Shown here one piece after another: positions 16,566 to 24,747 of a stretch of 64,000 bases of DNA. The notes under the pieces are model-generated. The model did not search any database, had not been told where the DNA came from, and saw only the letters and a list, made by a program, of their open reading frames with translations. This DNA is from Chromatiaceae bacterium (GTDB lineage: Bacteria; Pseudomonadota; Gammaproteobacteria; Chromatiales; Chromatiaceae), in NCBI GenBank assembly GCA_024235255.1, contig JACKMT010000004.1, positions 514,597 to 578,596 on the forward strand, given 5' to 3'. Made by a program: the position numbers and the translations under genes. Positions within the stretch are counted from its first letter, which is position 1, and every line of letters starts with the position of its first letter.

Positions 16566-16698
16566 TTCTTATTGAAGTCATCCATCAGTAAACTGACTTG
16601 GGGAAATTTTAGCAGATCTTTGTGGTTTCCAGAGTGTAAGGCATCCTGGCCCTGCTATACTGCCGCTTGAATTTTTTACTGCTTTCAAAGGTGAATAA

Positions 16699-17148
16699 AT
16701 GACCAAGCCTACTGCCGTTCTAGTTGTTATTGCTGCCGTGTTTTCAGTCCCAGGTTTTGCGGCTGATACCGATAGCCGCCAGTTCGTGGAGATGCCGCCG
16801 GAAGCGCGTGCCACGCTGCGCGCCGAGATGCTCGACAACCAGTTGGCGCTGCATTCAATTATCAGTGCCTTGGCCGCACTCAATTTCACCGAAGCCGGCG
16901 ATATTGCTGAAAAACAACTCGGTATTTCAGCAATGGGAAATAATCGCAAGCTGCCGCAGAATGCACGGCCCGGCATGTACATGCCGGAGGAGATGCATGC
17001 TATCGGGCGCGGCAGTCACGTCGCCGCCAGCGATTTTGCCAAGTTGGCCAAAGCTGCAAAACCCGCCGATCTGCCCAAATTGCTGACTGCACTTCAGACA
17101 ATGACCGGTGCATGCATCGCCTGCCACCGCAGTTATCGCACGCAATAA
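16699..17148 (+). CDS. Cytochrome c'-like (class II) periplasmic protein
   Basis: A 149-residue exported protein with a signal peptide ending near GFAA. The single haem-attachment motif CIACH lies seven residues from the C-terminus (CIACHRSYRTQ), the arrangement of class II cytochromes c of the c' type, in which a helical bundle places the haem site at the end. Such proteins bind NO or carry out poorly defined redox roles. A long helical segment (AEMLDNQLALHSIISALAAL) fits the four-helix bundle. It stands alone, with the coiled-coil membrane protein divergent upstream and a repeat element downstream. Confidence 0.75.
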   Translation: MTKPTAVLVVIAAVFSVPGFAADTDSRQFVEMPPEARATLRAEMLDNQLALHSIISALAALNFTEAGDIAEKQLGISAMGNNRKLPQNARPGMYMPEEMHAIGRGSHVAASDFAKLAKAAKPADLPKLLTALQTMTGACIACHRSYRTQ

Positions 17149-17278
17149 ACATCTTCACCCACTGTTAAATCCTGAATGCGGCGCGGTGCATGGAGAGTCA
17201 CGGGACAGGCTCCGCTGTCATCGTTCACGACTCGAATGGCACTTACTTAAGCTGAAATTTCCGGAAAAACCAATTAAT

Positions 17279-17362
17279 TCGTCATTCCGGCGCAGGCCGG
17301 AATCCAGAGAATTGGCCGCCATTTGACAATTATGGATCCCGGCATTCGCCGGGATGACGAGA
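17279..17362. repeat. CATTCCGGC-type intergenic inverted repeat, copy 1
   Basis: The left end has TCATTCCGGCGCAGGCCGGA and the right end has CCCGGCATTCGCCGGGATGA, i.e. inverted ends with their own small hairpins. A related partial copy is at 57967-58023. This is a dispersed proteobacterial intergenic element without coding capacity. Confidence 0.75.
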
Positions 17363-17371
17363 ATAAAATTC

Positions 17372-17887
17372 CTATTTAAGTACCATTTGTTCACGACTCC
17401 TTTCTTCGTTCCTGGCCCACTTCCGTTGCTTGTCCGGCAACTGCTCTCTTCGCTTCGTTCCTGACTCTCTGCTTTGTTTGTCTGGCAACCGGTCTTGCCG
17501 CTCCTGCTTCAGGCGGGCACCCTTTTTTTTGCCTTCAGGAGGCTTTGCATCATGCCGGTCTTCCTGTCTGTGTTCGCGGTGATGGTGGTAGGGTTCTGTC
17601 TCCTTAATGACCAGCTGGCGGCGTACCCGCTGATCCAAGTAGGTCTGCTTAGGTAAATGCCGGCTGCGTATCCATTGATTGTCATTACGGTAGTAGTAAT
17701 TACCTGAATAGATGTGAAAATAGACATCGCTATTCGGGTAGTAGAAATAATCATCCTGATTAAATGGGTGCGAATAGTGCGAGTGAACTGAATACGGGTG
17801 GTCGGCGCGGTGCGGTGCAGAGTTGCAAGCGACCATACTTGATAAAACCACCGGGACTAGCAGGGCGAGAGTAAACTTTTTATGCAT
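17372..17887 (-). CDS. Putative lipoprotein, His/Tyr-rich, with a basic tail
   Basis: The 171-residue product begins MHKKFTLALLVPVVLSSMVAC, a lipoprotein signal with lipobox SMVAC. The start at 17887 is preferred over an upstream ATG because GGAG lies 8 bases before it and the signal peptide follows directly. The mature N-terminal half is rich in His, Tyr and Asn (YFYYPNSDVYFHIYSGNYYYR); the C-terminal half is a very basic, Gln/Arg/Lys-rich tail with the repeated motif LPDKQ. The family is not recognised with certainty. It resembles small envelope proteins with an aromatic beta domain. It lies between the repeat and the phosphatase gene. Confidence 0.6.
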   Translation of the reverse strand: MHKKFTLALLVPVVLSSMVACNSAPHRADHPYSVHSHYSHPFNQDDYFYYPNSDVYFHIYSGNYYYRNDNQWIRSRHLPKQTYLDQRVRRQLVIKETEPYHHHREHRQEDRHDAKPPEGKKKGARLKQERQDRLPDKQSRESGTKRREQLPDKQRKWARNEERSREQMVLK

Positions 17888-18047
17888 GATGAACTCCTCT
17901 GTGATCTTAGGTTTCATCATAGGAGTAGGTTACTGAACCAAAGCTGAATCTCCTCCGTTGATTAAAGGTTCCGGTGACAAATGCCAATGCAAACGATTCA
18001 CATCAGCCGCCAATCCCTTTGACCCCCTTTGAACTAATCGGATAAAG

Positions 18048-18578
18048 ATGAAGATCTACGCCCTGCGTCACGGTCATACCAACTACAATCAGCTGGAACT
18101 CTGCAACGGCGATCCTGCCGTAGATGTGCATCTGACCCCGCAAGGGATCGCACAGGCGGAAGCCGCGGCCGACCTGCTGCAAGATGTTCCCATCGAGCAC
18201 ATCTTCGTTTCTCAGCTGCCGCGCACCAGGCAGACCGCCGAGATCATCAATCGCCGTCTGCATGTGGCGATTGAGGCCCACGCCGCCCTCAACGATATTC
18301 TCACCGGCTGCGAGGGCCTTCCCGTAGAGACCTATGTAGCCAGAATCGCCGCGGACCGGCTGCGGACGCGTCCACCGGATGGCGAGTCCCTGTTGGAGTT
18401 CCGCGCGCGTGTGCTGAGCTTCCTGCCGGTCTTGGAGCAGCTGCGCTGCCACACCGTCGCTCTGGTCACGCATGAGGAGACGCTGCGGGTACTTTATGGA
18501 TATTTCCATCAACTGGCGGTGGAGGAGCTGCCGGCGCTCGCTTTTCATAACTGCCAGATTCTGGCATTCGAAACCTGA
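18048..18578 (+). CDS. Histidine phosphatase superfamily protein
   Basis: A 176-residue phosphoglycerate-mutase-like phosphatase. The phosphohistidine motif is RHGHT (residues 7-11), the second Arg lies in SQLPRTRQTAEII, and the second catalytic His is in ALVTHEETLRVL. The overall size and the order of motifs match the CobC/GpmB branch, but the substrate cannot be told from sequence. The ATG is the only good start next to RHG. It is a single gene followed by a roughly 400-base region without an intact gene. Confidence 0.85.
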   Translation: MKIYALRHGHTNYNQLELCNGDPAVDVHLTPQGIAQAEAAADLLQDVPIEHIFVSQLPRTRQTAEIINRRLHVAIEAHAALNDILTGCEGLPVETYVARIAADRLRTRPPDGESLLEFRARVLSFLPVLEQLRCHTVALVTHEETLRVLYGYFHQLAVEELPALAFHNCQILAFET

Positions 18579-18668
18579 ACCCGATTTCTGATTACCAACC
18601 ATCACCGTTGTCGAGTTGGCTCTCCATGCAGTCGTTCCGGTGATTGGGTTTAAGGGATAGGGACTGCC

Positions 18669-18905
18669 ATGATGGGCGAGATTCTCTGTCATGTGCAACC
18701 AGATACCTGCATGCTCAGGAATCGGCGGGCATACATCGGCCTCGACTATTTAGGCGTCGAACAGCTTCCAAGCTACAATTGACAGGTCACCGAGCAACTG
18801 GAGAAGCGCAACAAACAGGCGCATAGTGTCTATGGTCTAAAGGATCGGCTGCTTATTGGGACTGCTTTCGAGTCCTGGAAGTGCATGCAGCCTTGGCGTC
18901 GGTAA
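18669..18905 (+). other. Possible degraded coding stretch with an in-frame TGA
   Basis: In the gap 18579-18984 one frame reads MMGEILCHVQPD..YIGLDYLGVEQLPSYN, stops at TGA 18780-18782, then continues VTEQLEKRNKQAHSVYGLKD to a TAA at 18903. The composition looks protein-like on both sides of the stop, so it may be a decayed small gene. It is not recognised, and no other feature is evident in this gap. Confidence 0.25.
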
Positions 18906-18984
18906 ACGCCGAGATCAACAGTCGCAGGTTCGTGCCGACAATTGAGTGGTGATCAGCAAGTAGAGGCGCTGGGAAGCGGGTCGG

Positions 18985-20835
18985 ATGGCGGAATTAATTC
19001 CATCGCTCAATAGCTGTGTGGGCCGGATGCAGGCCGGGGAGCGGCGTTTTGCCTGGCGTTTGGGCAGTCATCTTGAAGACGACTACCTCTGCTGGTACGA
19101 ACTCCCGGTCGGAAAGCGGCAGCGTTACTCGGATTTCATCATTCTGCACCCCAATCGCGGGCTGCTGCTGCTTGAAGTCAAAGACTGGAAACTCGATACG
19201 ATTCATGCAATTGACCGGGTATCGACGACGCTACTGACACCGCATGGATTGAAGGCGGTCAGCAATCCGCTGGAACAGGTGCGGCAATGCGCCTATCAGC
19301 TCATCGACCGGCTGCAGAAAGATCCGCAGCTGGTCCATGCCGAAGGGCGGTACCTAGGCAACCTGGTATTTTCTTACGGTTACGGCGTGGTACTGAGCGG
19401 TATCACCCGCAAGCAGTTCGAGGCGACTGATCTTGGCGAGGTTTTGCCGGAGCATCAGACGATCTGCAAGGATGAAATGGTCGAGTCCGTCGATCCGGAG
19501 GCTTTTCAGCAACGCCTCTGGAATATGTTCAATTTTCAGTTCTCCAAGCCGCTGACGCTGCCCCAGATCGACCGCATTCGCTGGCATCTGTTTCCCGAGG
19601 TGCGCATTAACGCAGGAGAGCAGCGCAGCCTGTTTCCTGATGAGCCCGACGAGCGCAGTCTGGATCAGCTTGTGCCGGATATCGTCAAGGTCATGGACAT
19701 GCAACAGGAGCTGCTGGCGCGCAGCCTTGGCGAAGGGCACCGGGTGATTCACGGCGTCGCCGGATCAGGCAAGACCCTGATCCTCGCTTATCGATGCCTC
19801 TATCTGGCGCGCCTGCTGCACAAACCGATCCTGGTGCTTTGCTACAACATCACGCTAGCGGCGCGTCTGCGCGAACTGATGGCCGAGCGCGGCGTGGGTG
19901 ACAAGGTCAATGTGTACCATTTTCACGATTGGTGCGGCGAGCAGCTGCGGCTGTACCACGTGAACCGACCACCCTCCGGCGATCGCTATTTCGATCGGCT
20001 CGTCGAGGCCGTGATTGATGCTGCCGGGAAAGGGTACATCCCGCATGCACAGTACGGCGCCGTGATGATCGACGAGGGCCATGATTTCGAACCGGAGTGG
20101 TTGCAGCTGGTTGTCGGCATGGTGGACCCGGACACCAATAGTCTCCTGCTGCTATACGACGATGCGCAGTCGATCTACGCCAAAACGGCCCAGTTGGATT
20201 TCAGTCTGTCGTCGGTAGGGATACAGGCGCGCGGGCGGACCACCGTGCTGAAACTGAATTATCGAAACACCGATGAGATCCTGGCCTTCGCCTACCGGTT
20301 TGCCGGACGCTACCTGAAATCCGACGATAAGGATGACGACCATGTTCCCTTGATCGAGCCGCAGGCTGCCGGGCGTCATGGGCCTGCACCCGCCGTGAAG
20401 CTGTTGGCGAGCTACGCTGAGGAAGCGCGCTATATCGCGCACGTTTTCCGCCGGTTACACGAGGACCAGGCGGTCTCCTGGTCGGATATGTGCGTAACCT
20501 ACCGCAGTAACTGGATGGGAGAGCATCTCAAAGCGGCTTTTACCGCGGCATCCATACCCTGCCGGTTGCTGAGCAGCGCCAAAGCGAAAAAGCAGCTTCG
20601 GCTCAATGAAGAATGTGTCAAGCTGATGACGATGCACAGCAGCAAGGGCCTCGAATTCCCCACCGTGGCGGTTTCCGGGGTAGGGAGTATGCCGTTGGAA
20701 TCCAGTGAGCCCTTGGGCGAAGCCAAGCTCCTGTACGTGGCGATGACGCGGTCGACGGATAAGCTGTTGCTCACGAGTCACCGGCACAGCGAGTTCTTTG
20801 AGCAGCTCCAGCAGTCCACCTGTTCGGCAACATGA
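18985..20835 (+). CDS. NERD-domain nuclease fused to a UvrD-like SF1 helicase
   Basis: A 616-residue protein. The N-terminal NERD nuclease-related domain shows YSDF (Asp50) and LLLEVKDW (Glu64, Lys66). The superfamily 1 helicase that follows has Walker A GVAGSGKT at 257-264, Walker B MIDEGHDF (Asp363-Glu364), motif III-like LLYDDAQSIY, LNYRNTDEI (motif IV region), HSSKGLEFPTV (motif V) and LYVAMTRSTDKL (motif VI). NERD-helicases are implicated in DNA processing, and several are found in phage-defence contexts; no specific system is assigned here. It is monocistronic and lies in the accessory segment between the restriction island and ssrA. The ATG start is poorly supported by its ribosome site. 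Confidence 0.85.
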   Translation: MAELIPSLNSCVGRMQAGERRFAWRLGSHLEDDYLCWYELPVGKRQRYSDFIILHPNRGLLLLEVKDWKLDTIHAIDRVSTTLLTPHGLKAVSNPLEQVRQCAYQLIDRLQKDPQLVHAEGRYLGNLVFSYGYGVVLSGITRKQFEATDLGEVLPEHQTICKDEMVESVDPEAFQQRLWNMFNFQFSKPLTLPQIDRIRWHLFPEVRINAGEQRSLFPDEPDERSLDQLVPDIVKVMDMQQELLARSLGEGHRVIHGVAGSGKTLILAYRCLYLARLLHKPILVLCYNITLAARLRELMAERGVGDKVNVYHFHDWCGEQLRLYHVNRPPSGDRYFDRLVEAVIDAAGKGYIPHAQYGAVMIDEGHDFEPEWLQLVVGMVDPDTNSLLLLYDDAQSIYAKTAQLDFSLSSVGIQARGRTTVLKLNYRNTDEILAFAYRFAGRYLKSDDKDDDHVPLIEPQAAGRHGPAPAVKLLASYAEEARYIAHVFRRLHEDQAVSWSDMCVTYRSNWMGEHLKAAFTAASIPCRLLSSAKAKKQLRLNEECVKLMTMHSSKGLEFPTVAVSGVGSMPLESSEPLGEAKLLYVAMTRSTDKLLLTSHRHSEFFEQLQQSTCSAT

Positions 20836-21099
20836 ATTGCGTTTTTTGAGTCCTAGCCCACCGCTGTTGTGGATATTTCCGGCCGCAGCGCTCCTAACAC
20901 CACTGGAATTAAAATTCCCCCCAAGAAAAGTACAATTCTGGGTCAGAGCACAGTTTGAAATGTTGTGGAATAACCTTGCGTGCTACGGAGTCTGCCATTC
21001 TTTTACCAGGCCCCACTGACCTAGGCAGTCTGTTTTCCTTTTCGTTTTAAGGTCCCGAATGGGGAAACTGTAAAGCCGTGGCTTCAGCCGATGGAGTGT

Positions 21100-21585
21100 T
21101 CATTCGTCGATCCCCATTACCTTGACCTGCGGAATTTGCGGGGTATCGAGTTCAGTTGAGCTCTTGGGCGGCATGACGGTCGCTTCACCGACGGTAACCG
21201 TTTCTCCGTTTTGATTGACTACCTTGCAATCGAGAATCACATAATGGCGTTTTTCAACCTTCTCTTTCACTGTGAGTATTGCCGTCAGGGTATCACCAAT
21301 TCGTACCGGTCTCTTGAAATTCAACTCCTGCGAAATATAGATACTACCCGGCCCAGGCATAACGATACCGATAACGGTGGAAATCAAACCGGCTGACCAT
21401 ATGCCATGTGCGATACGCGTTTCAAACATGGTGGTTGCAGCATAATCAGAGTCAAAGTGAACAGGATTGATATCCCCGCTGGTTTCGCCGAACAAGACGA
21501 TATCTCTTTCAGTCAACTGCTTGGTAAACCGTCCTTCAGTGCCAATCTCTAGCTGTTCGTATGTCTGTGGTATTAATTTACTCAT
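21100..21585 (-). CDS. MaoC-like (R)-specific enoyl-CoA hydratase
   Basis: A 161-residue hot-dog-fold protein with the hydratase-2 motif: TSGDINPVHFDSDYAATTMF and RIAHGIWSAGLIS (catalytic Asp and His within GDxNPxHxD). PhaJ-type enzymes hydrate enoyl-CoA to (R)-3-hydroxyacyl-CoA, often feeding polyhydroxyalkanoate synthesis; this one could serve that or another acyl-CoA route. The last 25 residues are a short extension rich in Pro, Thr and Gln. It is alone on the minus strand, with 264 bases of unremarkable sequence between it and the helicase gene. Confidence 0.85.
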   Translation of the reverse strand: MSKLIPQTYEQLEIGTEGRFTKQLTERDIVLFGETSGDINPVHFDSDYAATTMFETRIAHGIWSAGLISTVIGIVMPGPGSIYISQELNFKRPVRIGDTLTAILTVKEKVEKRHYVILDCKVVNQNGETVTVGEATVMPPKSSTELDTPQIPQVKVMGIDE

Positions 21586-21770
21586 GTGAAACCCCTTTAT
21601 AAAGCGTGGACTATCGGCTTGAAAAATTTCGAAAAGTCTTGCATTTCAAATTAACAACGGCCCGTTCTTACAACAGGCACCCTTTCTGCCAGACATAATA
21701 AAACATTATTGATGATAGCATTCTGTTGGGAAATGAGAGGGTTTGGTAACGATCTGCGTAGGATCCAGGG

Positions 21771-21934
21771 TTGAAGGAACTGCTGGAGATCGGTCTGCAA
21801 GAATATCGGGAAATTATTTTAAAACTTACCGCATCATTTACCGGGTCATGGCGGAAAATGTTTACGTCATGCCGATCAGCAACGGCCGCCGCGATATCCA
21901 GGCTTTGTTGCAGAGACGCCTGTTGCAGGCATGA
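21771..21934 (+). pseudogene. Frameshifted C-terminal fragment of a ParE/RelE-type toxin
   Basis: One frame gives VKELLEIGLQEYREIILK and the next frame continues TYRIIYRVMAENVYVMPISN, then GRRDIQALLQRRLL. Joined, they match the last 55 residues of ParE/RelE toxins (YRIIYRV..GRRD). The frame change falls near 21821 in an A/T run, and the N-terminal 40 residues and any antitoxin are absent. It is a dead fragment near the end of the accessory region adjoining ssrA. Confidence 0.7.
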
Positions 21935-21990
21935 ATTCCCACATACTGTTTTCACATTTGGTTGCTGATCAGCGTTTGCCGTTTTTCTTT

Positions 21991-22095
21991 TCAGTGTCTA
22001 CATGTCAGCGAGATGCTGCCTTCACCGTCGATTAGACCGGCAATATAGGCGGCATCGGCGGTGGAGAGTGGCTGTACCTTGGATGGTTTTGGCAT
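21991..22095 (-). pseudogene. N-terminal fragment of a LAGLIDADG homing endonuclease
   Basis: The minus strand encodes 34 residues from ATG 22095: MPKPSKVQPLSTADAA followed by YIAGLIDGEGSISLT, a clear first LAGLIDADG motif, and then a TGA stop. An AAGGA ribosome site precedes the ATG. After the stop the same frame goes on with KEKRQTLISNQ, which resembles the family continuation, before further stops, so the gene has decayed. It lies immediately downstream of ssrA on the same strand, beyond the ssrA terminator hairpin. Confidence 0.7.
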
Positions 22096-22113
22096 TCTGC
22101 ATCCTTGCAGATA

Positions 22114-22146
22114 AGCCCTTGACCGTGAAAGAGCGGTCAAGGGGCT
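22114..22146 (-). terminator. Terminator-like hairpin downstream of ssrA
   Basis: AGCCCTTGACCG and CGGTCAAGGGGCT form a stem of 11-12 pairs with one bulged G and an 8-base loop, beginning 8 bases after the 3' end of the tmRNA on its strand. The following T-run is poor, so termination may not be purely intrinsic. Confidence 0.6.
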
Positions 22147-22153
22147 GCTTTGT

Positions 22154-22527
22154 TGGTGGAGGCGGCGGGAATCGAACCCGCGTCCGCAAGTACTCCGCCA
22201 TCGGCTCTACATGCTTAGATCTGTCGATATGTTTAACCGGCTGCTGCTCGACAGACAAGGCGTGCAGATGGCGGTTCCGTTAAGTTTTAGCGAATCGGCC
22301 CCGGACCTGCTTCTTCGCGATCTTGTGAGCTATGACGCCTGAATGCCCCGAGGGGCGCTGGACGCACAAGCACGGCTCCAGTCAGACGGCATCTACCGGT
22401 TATTAAGCGGCGAGTGCGTAGTTGTCGTCGTTGGCAACTATAGTTTTACAGGCTTTTTTACGAGGCTGTCTGTATCCTCGGCATGCACCTCAGGTTTCGC
22501 TACCCACGTCGAAGCCATGTCGCCCCC
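22154..22527 (-). ncRNA. ssrA: Transfer-messenger RNA (tmRNA)
   Basis: One-piece tmRNA of 374 bases on the minus strand. The 5' GGGGGCG pairs with the 3' CGCCTCC before A-CCA, closing the tRNA-like acceptor stem. The 5' part continues ACATGGCTTCGACG and the T-arm GGGTTCGATTCCC is intact. The tag reading frame at 22403-22435 encodes ANDDNYALAA followed by TAA, a typical gammaproteobacterial degradation tag. It rescues ribosomes stalled on broken mRNA together with SmpB, whose gene lies 156 bases upstream in the same orientation. The 3' CCA is encoded. Sequence beyond the 3' end carries relics of mobile genes. Confidence 0.95.
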
Positions 22528-22683
22528 GATTGATTGCTCAAATCATGGGAACCGTCCCTGGCAAGGCTTACCAGCGCACTCATCCTTGAGTTTGCTTGCG
22601 ACATTGTTCGGGAATCTTGAGCAGATCCCGGTAACAGTACGACAGTATAAGTCAGGGCGGGTTCCCTGTCATCGCAATAAAAT

Positions 22684-23163
22684 TCAGCGGGCTCGCATGA
22701 TGCGCGCCTTGTCGCGCTGCCAGTCGCGTTCCTTGTCGGTCGCCCGTTTGTCGTGCAGCTGCTTGCCGCGCGCCAGCCCGACCTCCACCTTGACCCGGCC
22801 CTGTTTCCAATAGATCGCGGTAGGCACCAGGGTATAGCCCTTACGCTCGACCTGGCCGATCAGTTTGTCCAGTTGGTCGCGGTGCAGCAGCAGCTTGCGT
22901 TCGCGTGTGGGGTTGGGCTGGATATGGGTGGAGGCGGTCGGCAGCGGGGAGATCGTGCAGCCGAGCAGGAAAGCTTCGTTTTTGATGATGTAGATGTAAC
23001 TTTCGTTCAGCCCGATGCGCCCGGCGCGCAGGCTTTTCACCTCCCATCCTTCCAGCGAGATGCCTGCCTCGATGCGCTCCTCGATGAAATACTCGTGCTT
23101 CGCCTTCTTATTGAGCGCGATAGTTGATCCGCTGTGGGATCCTTTTTTTGCTTTGCCGGCCAT
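22684..23163 (-). CDS. smpB: SsrA-binding protein SmpB
   Basis: SmpB (159 residues) binds tmRNA and fills the role of the missing anticodon arm in the stalled ribosome. Characteristic segments are IALNKKAKHEYFIEERIEAGI, LEGWEVKSLRAG, LNESYI and the C-terminal basic tail with KRATDKERDWQRDKAR, which inserts in the mRNA channel. The length is normal. It is transcribed towards ssrA and divergently from ratA, the order seen in many Gammaproteobacteria. Confidence 0.97.
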   Translation of the reverse strand: MAGKAKKGSHSGSTIALNKKAKHEYFIEERIEAGISLEGWEVKSLRAGRIGLNESYIYIIKNEAFLLGCTISPLPTASTHIQPNPTRERKLLLHRDQLDKLIGQVERKGYTLVPTAIYWKQGRVKVEVGLARGKQLHDKRATDKERDWQRDKARIMRAR

Positions 23164-23377
23164 AGCCGCGGATTGTAAGCGAGTGGGGGAGCCTGACGCC
23201 AGCGTATTGCGGGGGTGCTCTGTTGTTGATGGATGCCCGGCAGCTTTTTTGCGCGGTTGCCTCCTTCGATATGTGCGGGGAGGGCGATTTTACCGCCGGG
23301 CTCTGGTATCTTGTGCACCGAATTGTAAACCCGTCTGGATTGCTGTTGCTTCTCCCGGGAGGGTTGGGAGTTCCGAA

Positions 23378-23815
23378 TTGTCGATTGTCAACAAGAGTGC
23401 AATAGTCCCCTATACCCCGGAGCAGATGTTCGAACTGGTCAGCGACGTGCTCTCCTACCCGGAATTTCTTCCCTGGTGCAGCGCCACCAGACTGCTCTCC
23501 CGGGACGGGACTGAACAGCGTGGCGAACTGGAGGTGTCGCGCGTTGGTGTGAAGCAGAAATTCTCCACTGTCAACCGGCTCCATCCGTTCGAACGCATCG
23601 ATCTGAACCTGCTCGAAGGTCCGTTTAAAAGACTGCATGGCAGCTGGCGTTTTACCCCGCTGGGGGAGGCGGCGTGCAAGGTGGAGCTCTCGCTGGAGTT
23701 TGAGTTCTCCGGCAAATTGATCAATGCAGCTTTCGGCAAGGTGTTCAGCCAGTTGGCCAATACGCTGGTGGGGGCATTCTGCAAACGCGCTAACGAGGTG
23801 TACCGTGACAGTTGA
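23378..23815 (+). CDS. ratA: START-domain protein RatA (ribosome association / ubiquinone-binding family)
   Basis: A 145-residue START/polyketide-cyclase-fold protein matching RatA (Coq10-like): VNKSAIVPYTPEQMFELVSDV, YPEFLPWC, then RLHGSWRF and LEFEFSGKLINAAFGKVF. E. coli RatA was reported to interfere with 70S assembly, while eukaryotic COQ10 binds ubiquinone; the native role is debated. The in-frame open region extends far upstream, but the family start is the TTG at 23378, with GGGAG about 7 bases before it. The end overlaps rnfH by 11 bases, so the two are coupled. It is divergent from smpB. Confidence 0.85.
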   Translation: MSIVNKSAIVPYTPEQMFELVSDVLSYPEFLPWCSATRLLSRDGTEQRGELEVSRVGVKQKFSTVNRLHPFERIDLNLLEGPFKRLHGSWRFTPLGEAACKVELSLEFEFSGKLINAAFGKVFSQLANTLVGAFCKRANEVYRDS

Positions 23816-24164
23816 GCGAATTTCCGTCGAGGTGGTTTATGCCCGGCCCGACGAGCAGTTGGTAGTTGCTTTGCAGGTCGCATCGGACGCTACGCTGCAA
23901 TCGGCGATTGAACAGTCGGGTATCCTGCAGCGCTTTCCGGAAATCGATATCGAGACGGTCAAGGTGGGTATCTTCGGCAAAGCATCCCCGCTCGATGCAG
24001 CGCTCAATCCGGGAGATCGGGTGGAAATCTACCGTCCCTTGATCGCCGATCCCAAAGAGGCGCGCAAGAAGCGGGCGGCGGAGGGCAAGCAGATGACCAA
24101 GGGGGGCGGCAAGGCGCCTGAATCCGGAGAAGATGGGGAAACGGAAGCTGCGGCAGAGGACTGA
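23805..24164 (+). CDS. rnfH: RnfH family ubiquitin-like protein (RatB)
   Basis: A 119-residue beta-grasp protein: VEVVYARPDEQLVVALQV, AIEQSGILQRFPEID, VGIFGK and the conserved LNPGDRVEIYRPL followed by DPKEARKKRA. The GTG start at 23805 overlaps the end of ratA, as in the ratA-rnfH pair of other Gammaproteobacteria. The C-terminal 25 residues are a low-complexity Gly/Glu tail. Function is not settled; the family was named for an rnf operon association. It converges on bamE with only 6 bases between the stops. Confidence 0.85.
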   Translation: MTVERISVEVVYARPDEQLVVALQVASDATLQSAIEQSGILQRFPEIDIETVKVGIFGKASPLDAALNPGDRVEIYRPLIADPKEARKKRAAEGKQMTKGGGKAPESGEDGETEAAAED

Positions 24165-24170
24165 GGCGGG

Positions 24171-24665
24171 TTAGTCGTCGTCGAAACTGAGCTTCTCTAT
24201 CATCCGGGAAAAGATACCTTTCGTATCATTGTAGTCCGGCACCGAGAAGATCTCCGTTTCCCGCACGGGCTGGACATCGCCGAGCGGCTCAGGCCGCACA
24301 TCCCCCTCGGTGCGCACCAGCCGGTCGTCTTCGAAAAAGAGCGCGATATGCTTCTTTTCCGATTCACCGTTGCCGTGTTGCATACTGTAGTAATAATCCC
24401 AGCGGTCTTGGTGGAAGACGTCGATCAGCATCGGCGTACCCATGATGAACTGCACCTGGTTTTTCGACATGCCCGGTTCGAGCCGGCTGATGATCGGTTG
24501 TTCGATGGCGTTGCCCTGCTGAACGTCGATTTTGAAAAACAGCGAGCTGCGCTCCAGTGAGTCGGGAATCACGTCGCCGATATCACTGAATGTCTCTTTT
24601 ACGGTCGAGCAACCTGACAGGAGCAGGAGTGCAACAACCACGCTGGAAAGGAGGAGCTTCTGCAT
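24171..24665 (-). CDS. bamE: Outer membrane assembly lipoprotein BamE
   Basis: A 164-residue lipoprotein (signal LLLLSGC) of the BamE/SmpA family, part of the BAM complex that inserts beta-barrel proteins in the outer membrane. Key features are the motif LEPGMSKNQVQFIMGTP, the W-D-Y-Y-Y strand (DRWDYYYSM) and LFFEDDRLVR. A roughly 50-residue C-terminal extension is acidic and common in environmental gammaproteobacteria. It follows recN on the same strand and converges with rnfH. Confidence 0.92.
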   Translation of the reverse strand: MQKLLLSSVVVALLLLSGCSTVKETFSDIGDVIPDSLERSSLFFKIDVQQGNAIEQPIISRLEPGMSKNQVQFIMGTPMLIDVFHQDRWDYYYSMQHGNGESEKKHIALFFEDDRLVRTEGDVRPEPLGDVQPVRETEIFSVPDYNDTKGIFSRMIEKLSFDDD

Positions 24666-24747
24666 GCTTTTTTCCGCTTAACAAATAAGCCTTAAACCAG
24701 CGGGAATGATAACCGATTCAACGTCTGAAAACATCCGGCTTCATTGC

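Noticed and set aside
18669..18905. In-frame TGA as a selenocysteine codon
   Set aside because: No family, no SECIS-like element recognised and no start context of quality; decay is simpler.
22154..22180. Direct repeat of the ssrA 3' end marking an integrated island
   Set aside because: I could not find a second copy of the T-arm/acceptor sequence within this window; an att duplicate outside it remains possible.
22154..22527. Group I intron inside ssrA linked to the LAGLIDADG relic
   Set aside because: The tmRNA is continuous with normal length and pairing; the relic lies outside it.
23015..23377. Long N-terminal extension of ratA
   Set aside because: The extension overlaps the smpB start region on the other strand and is not family sequence; TTG at 23378 with GGGAG fits better.
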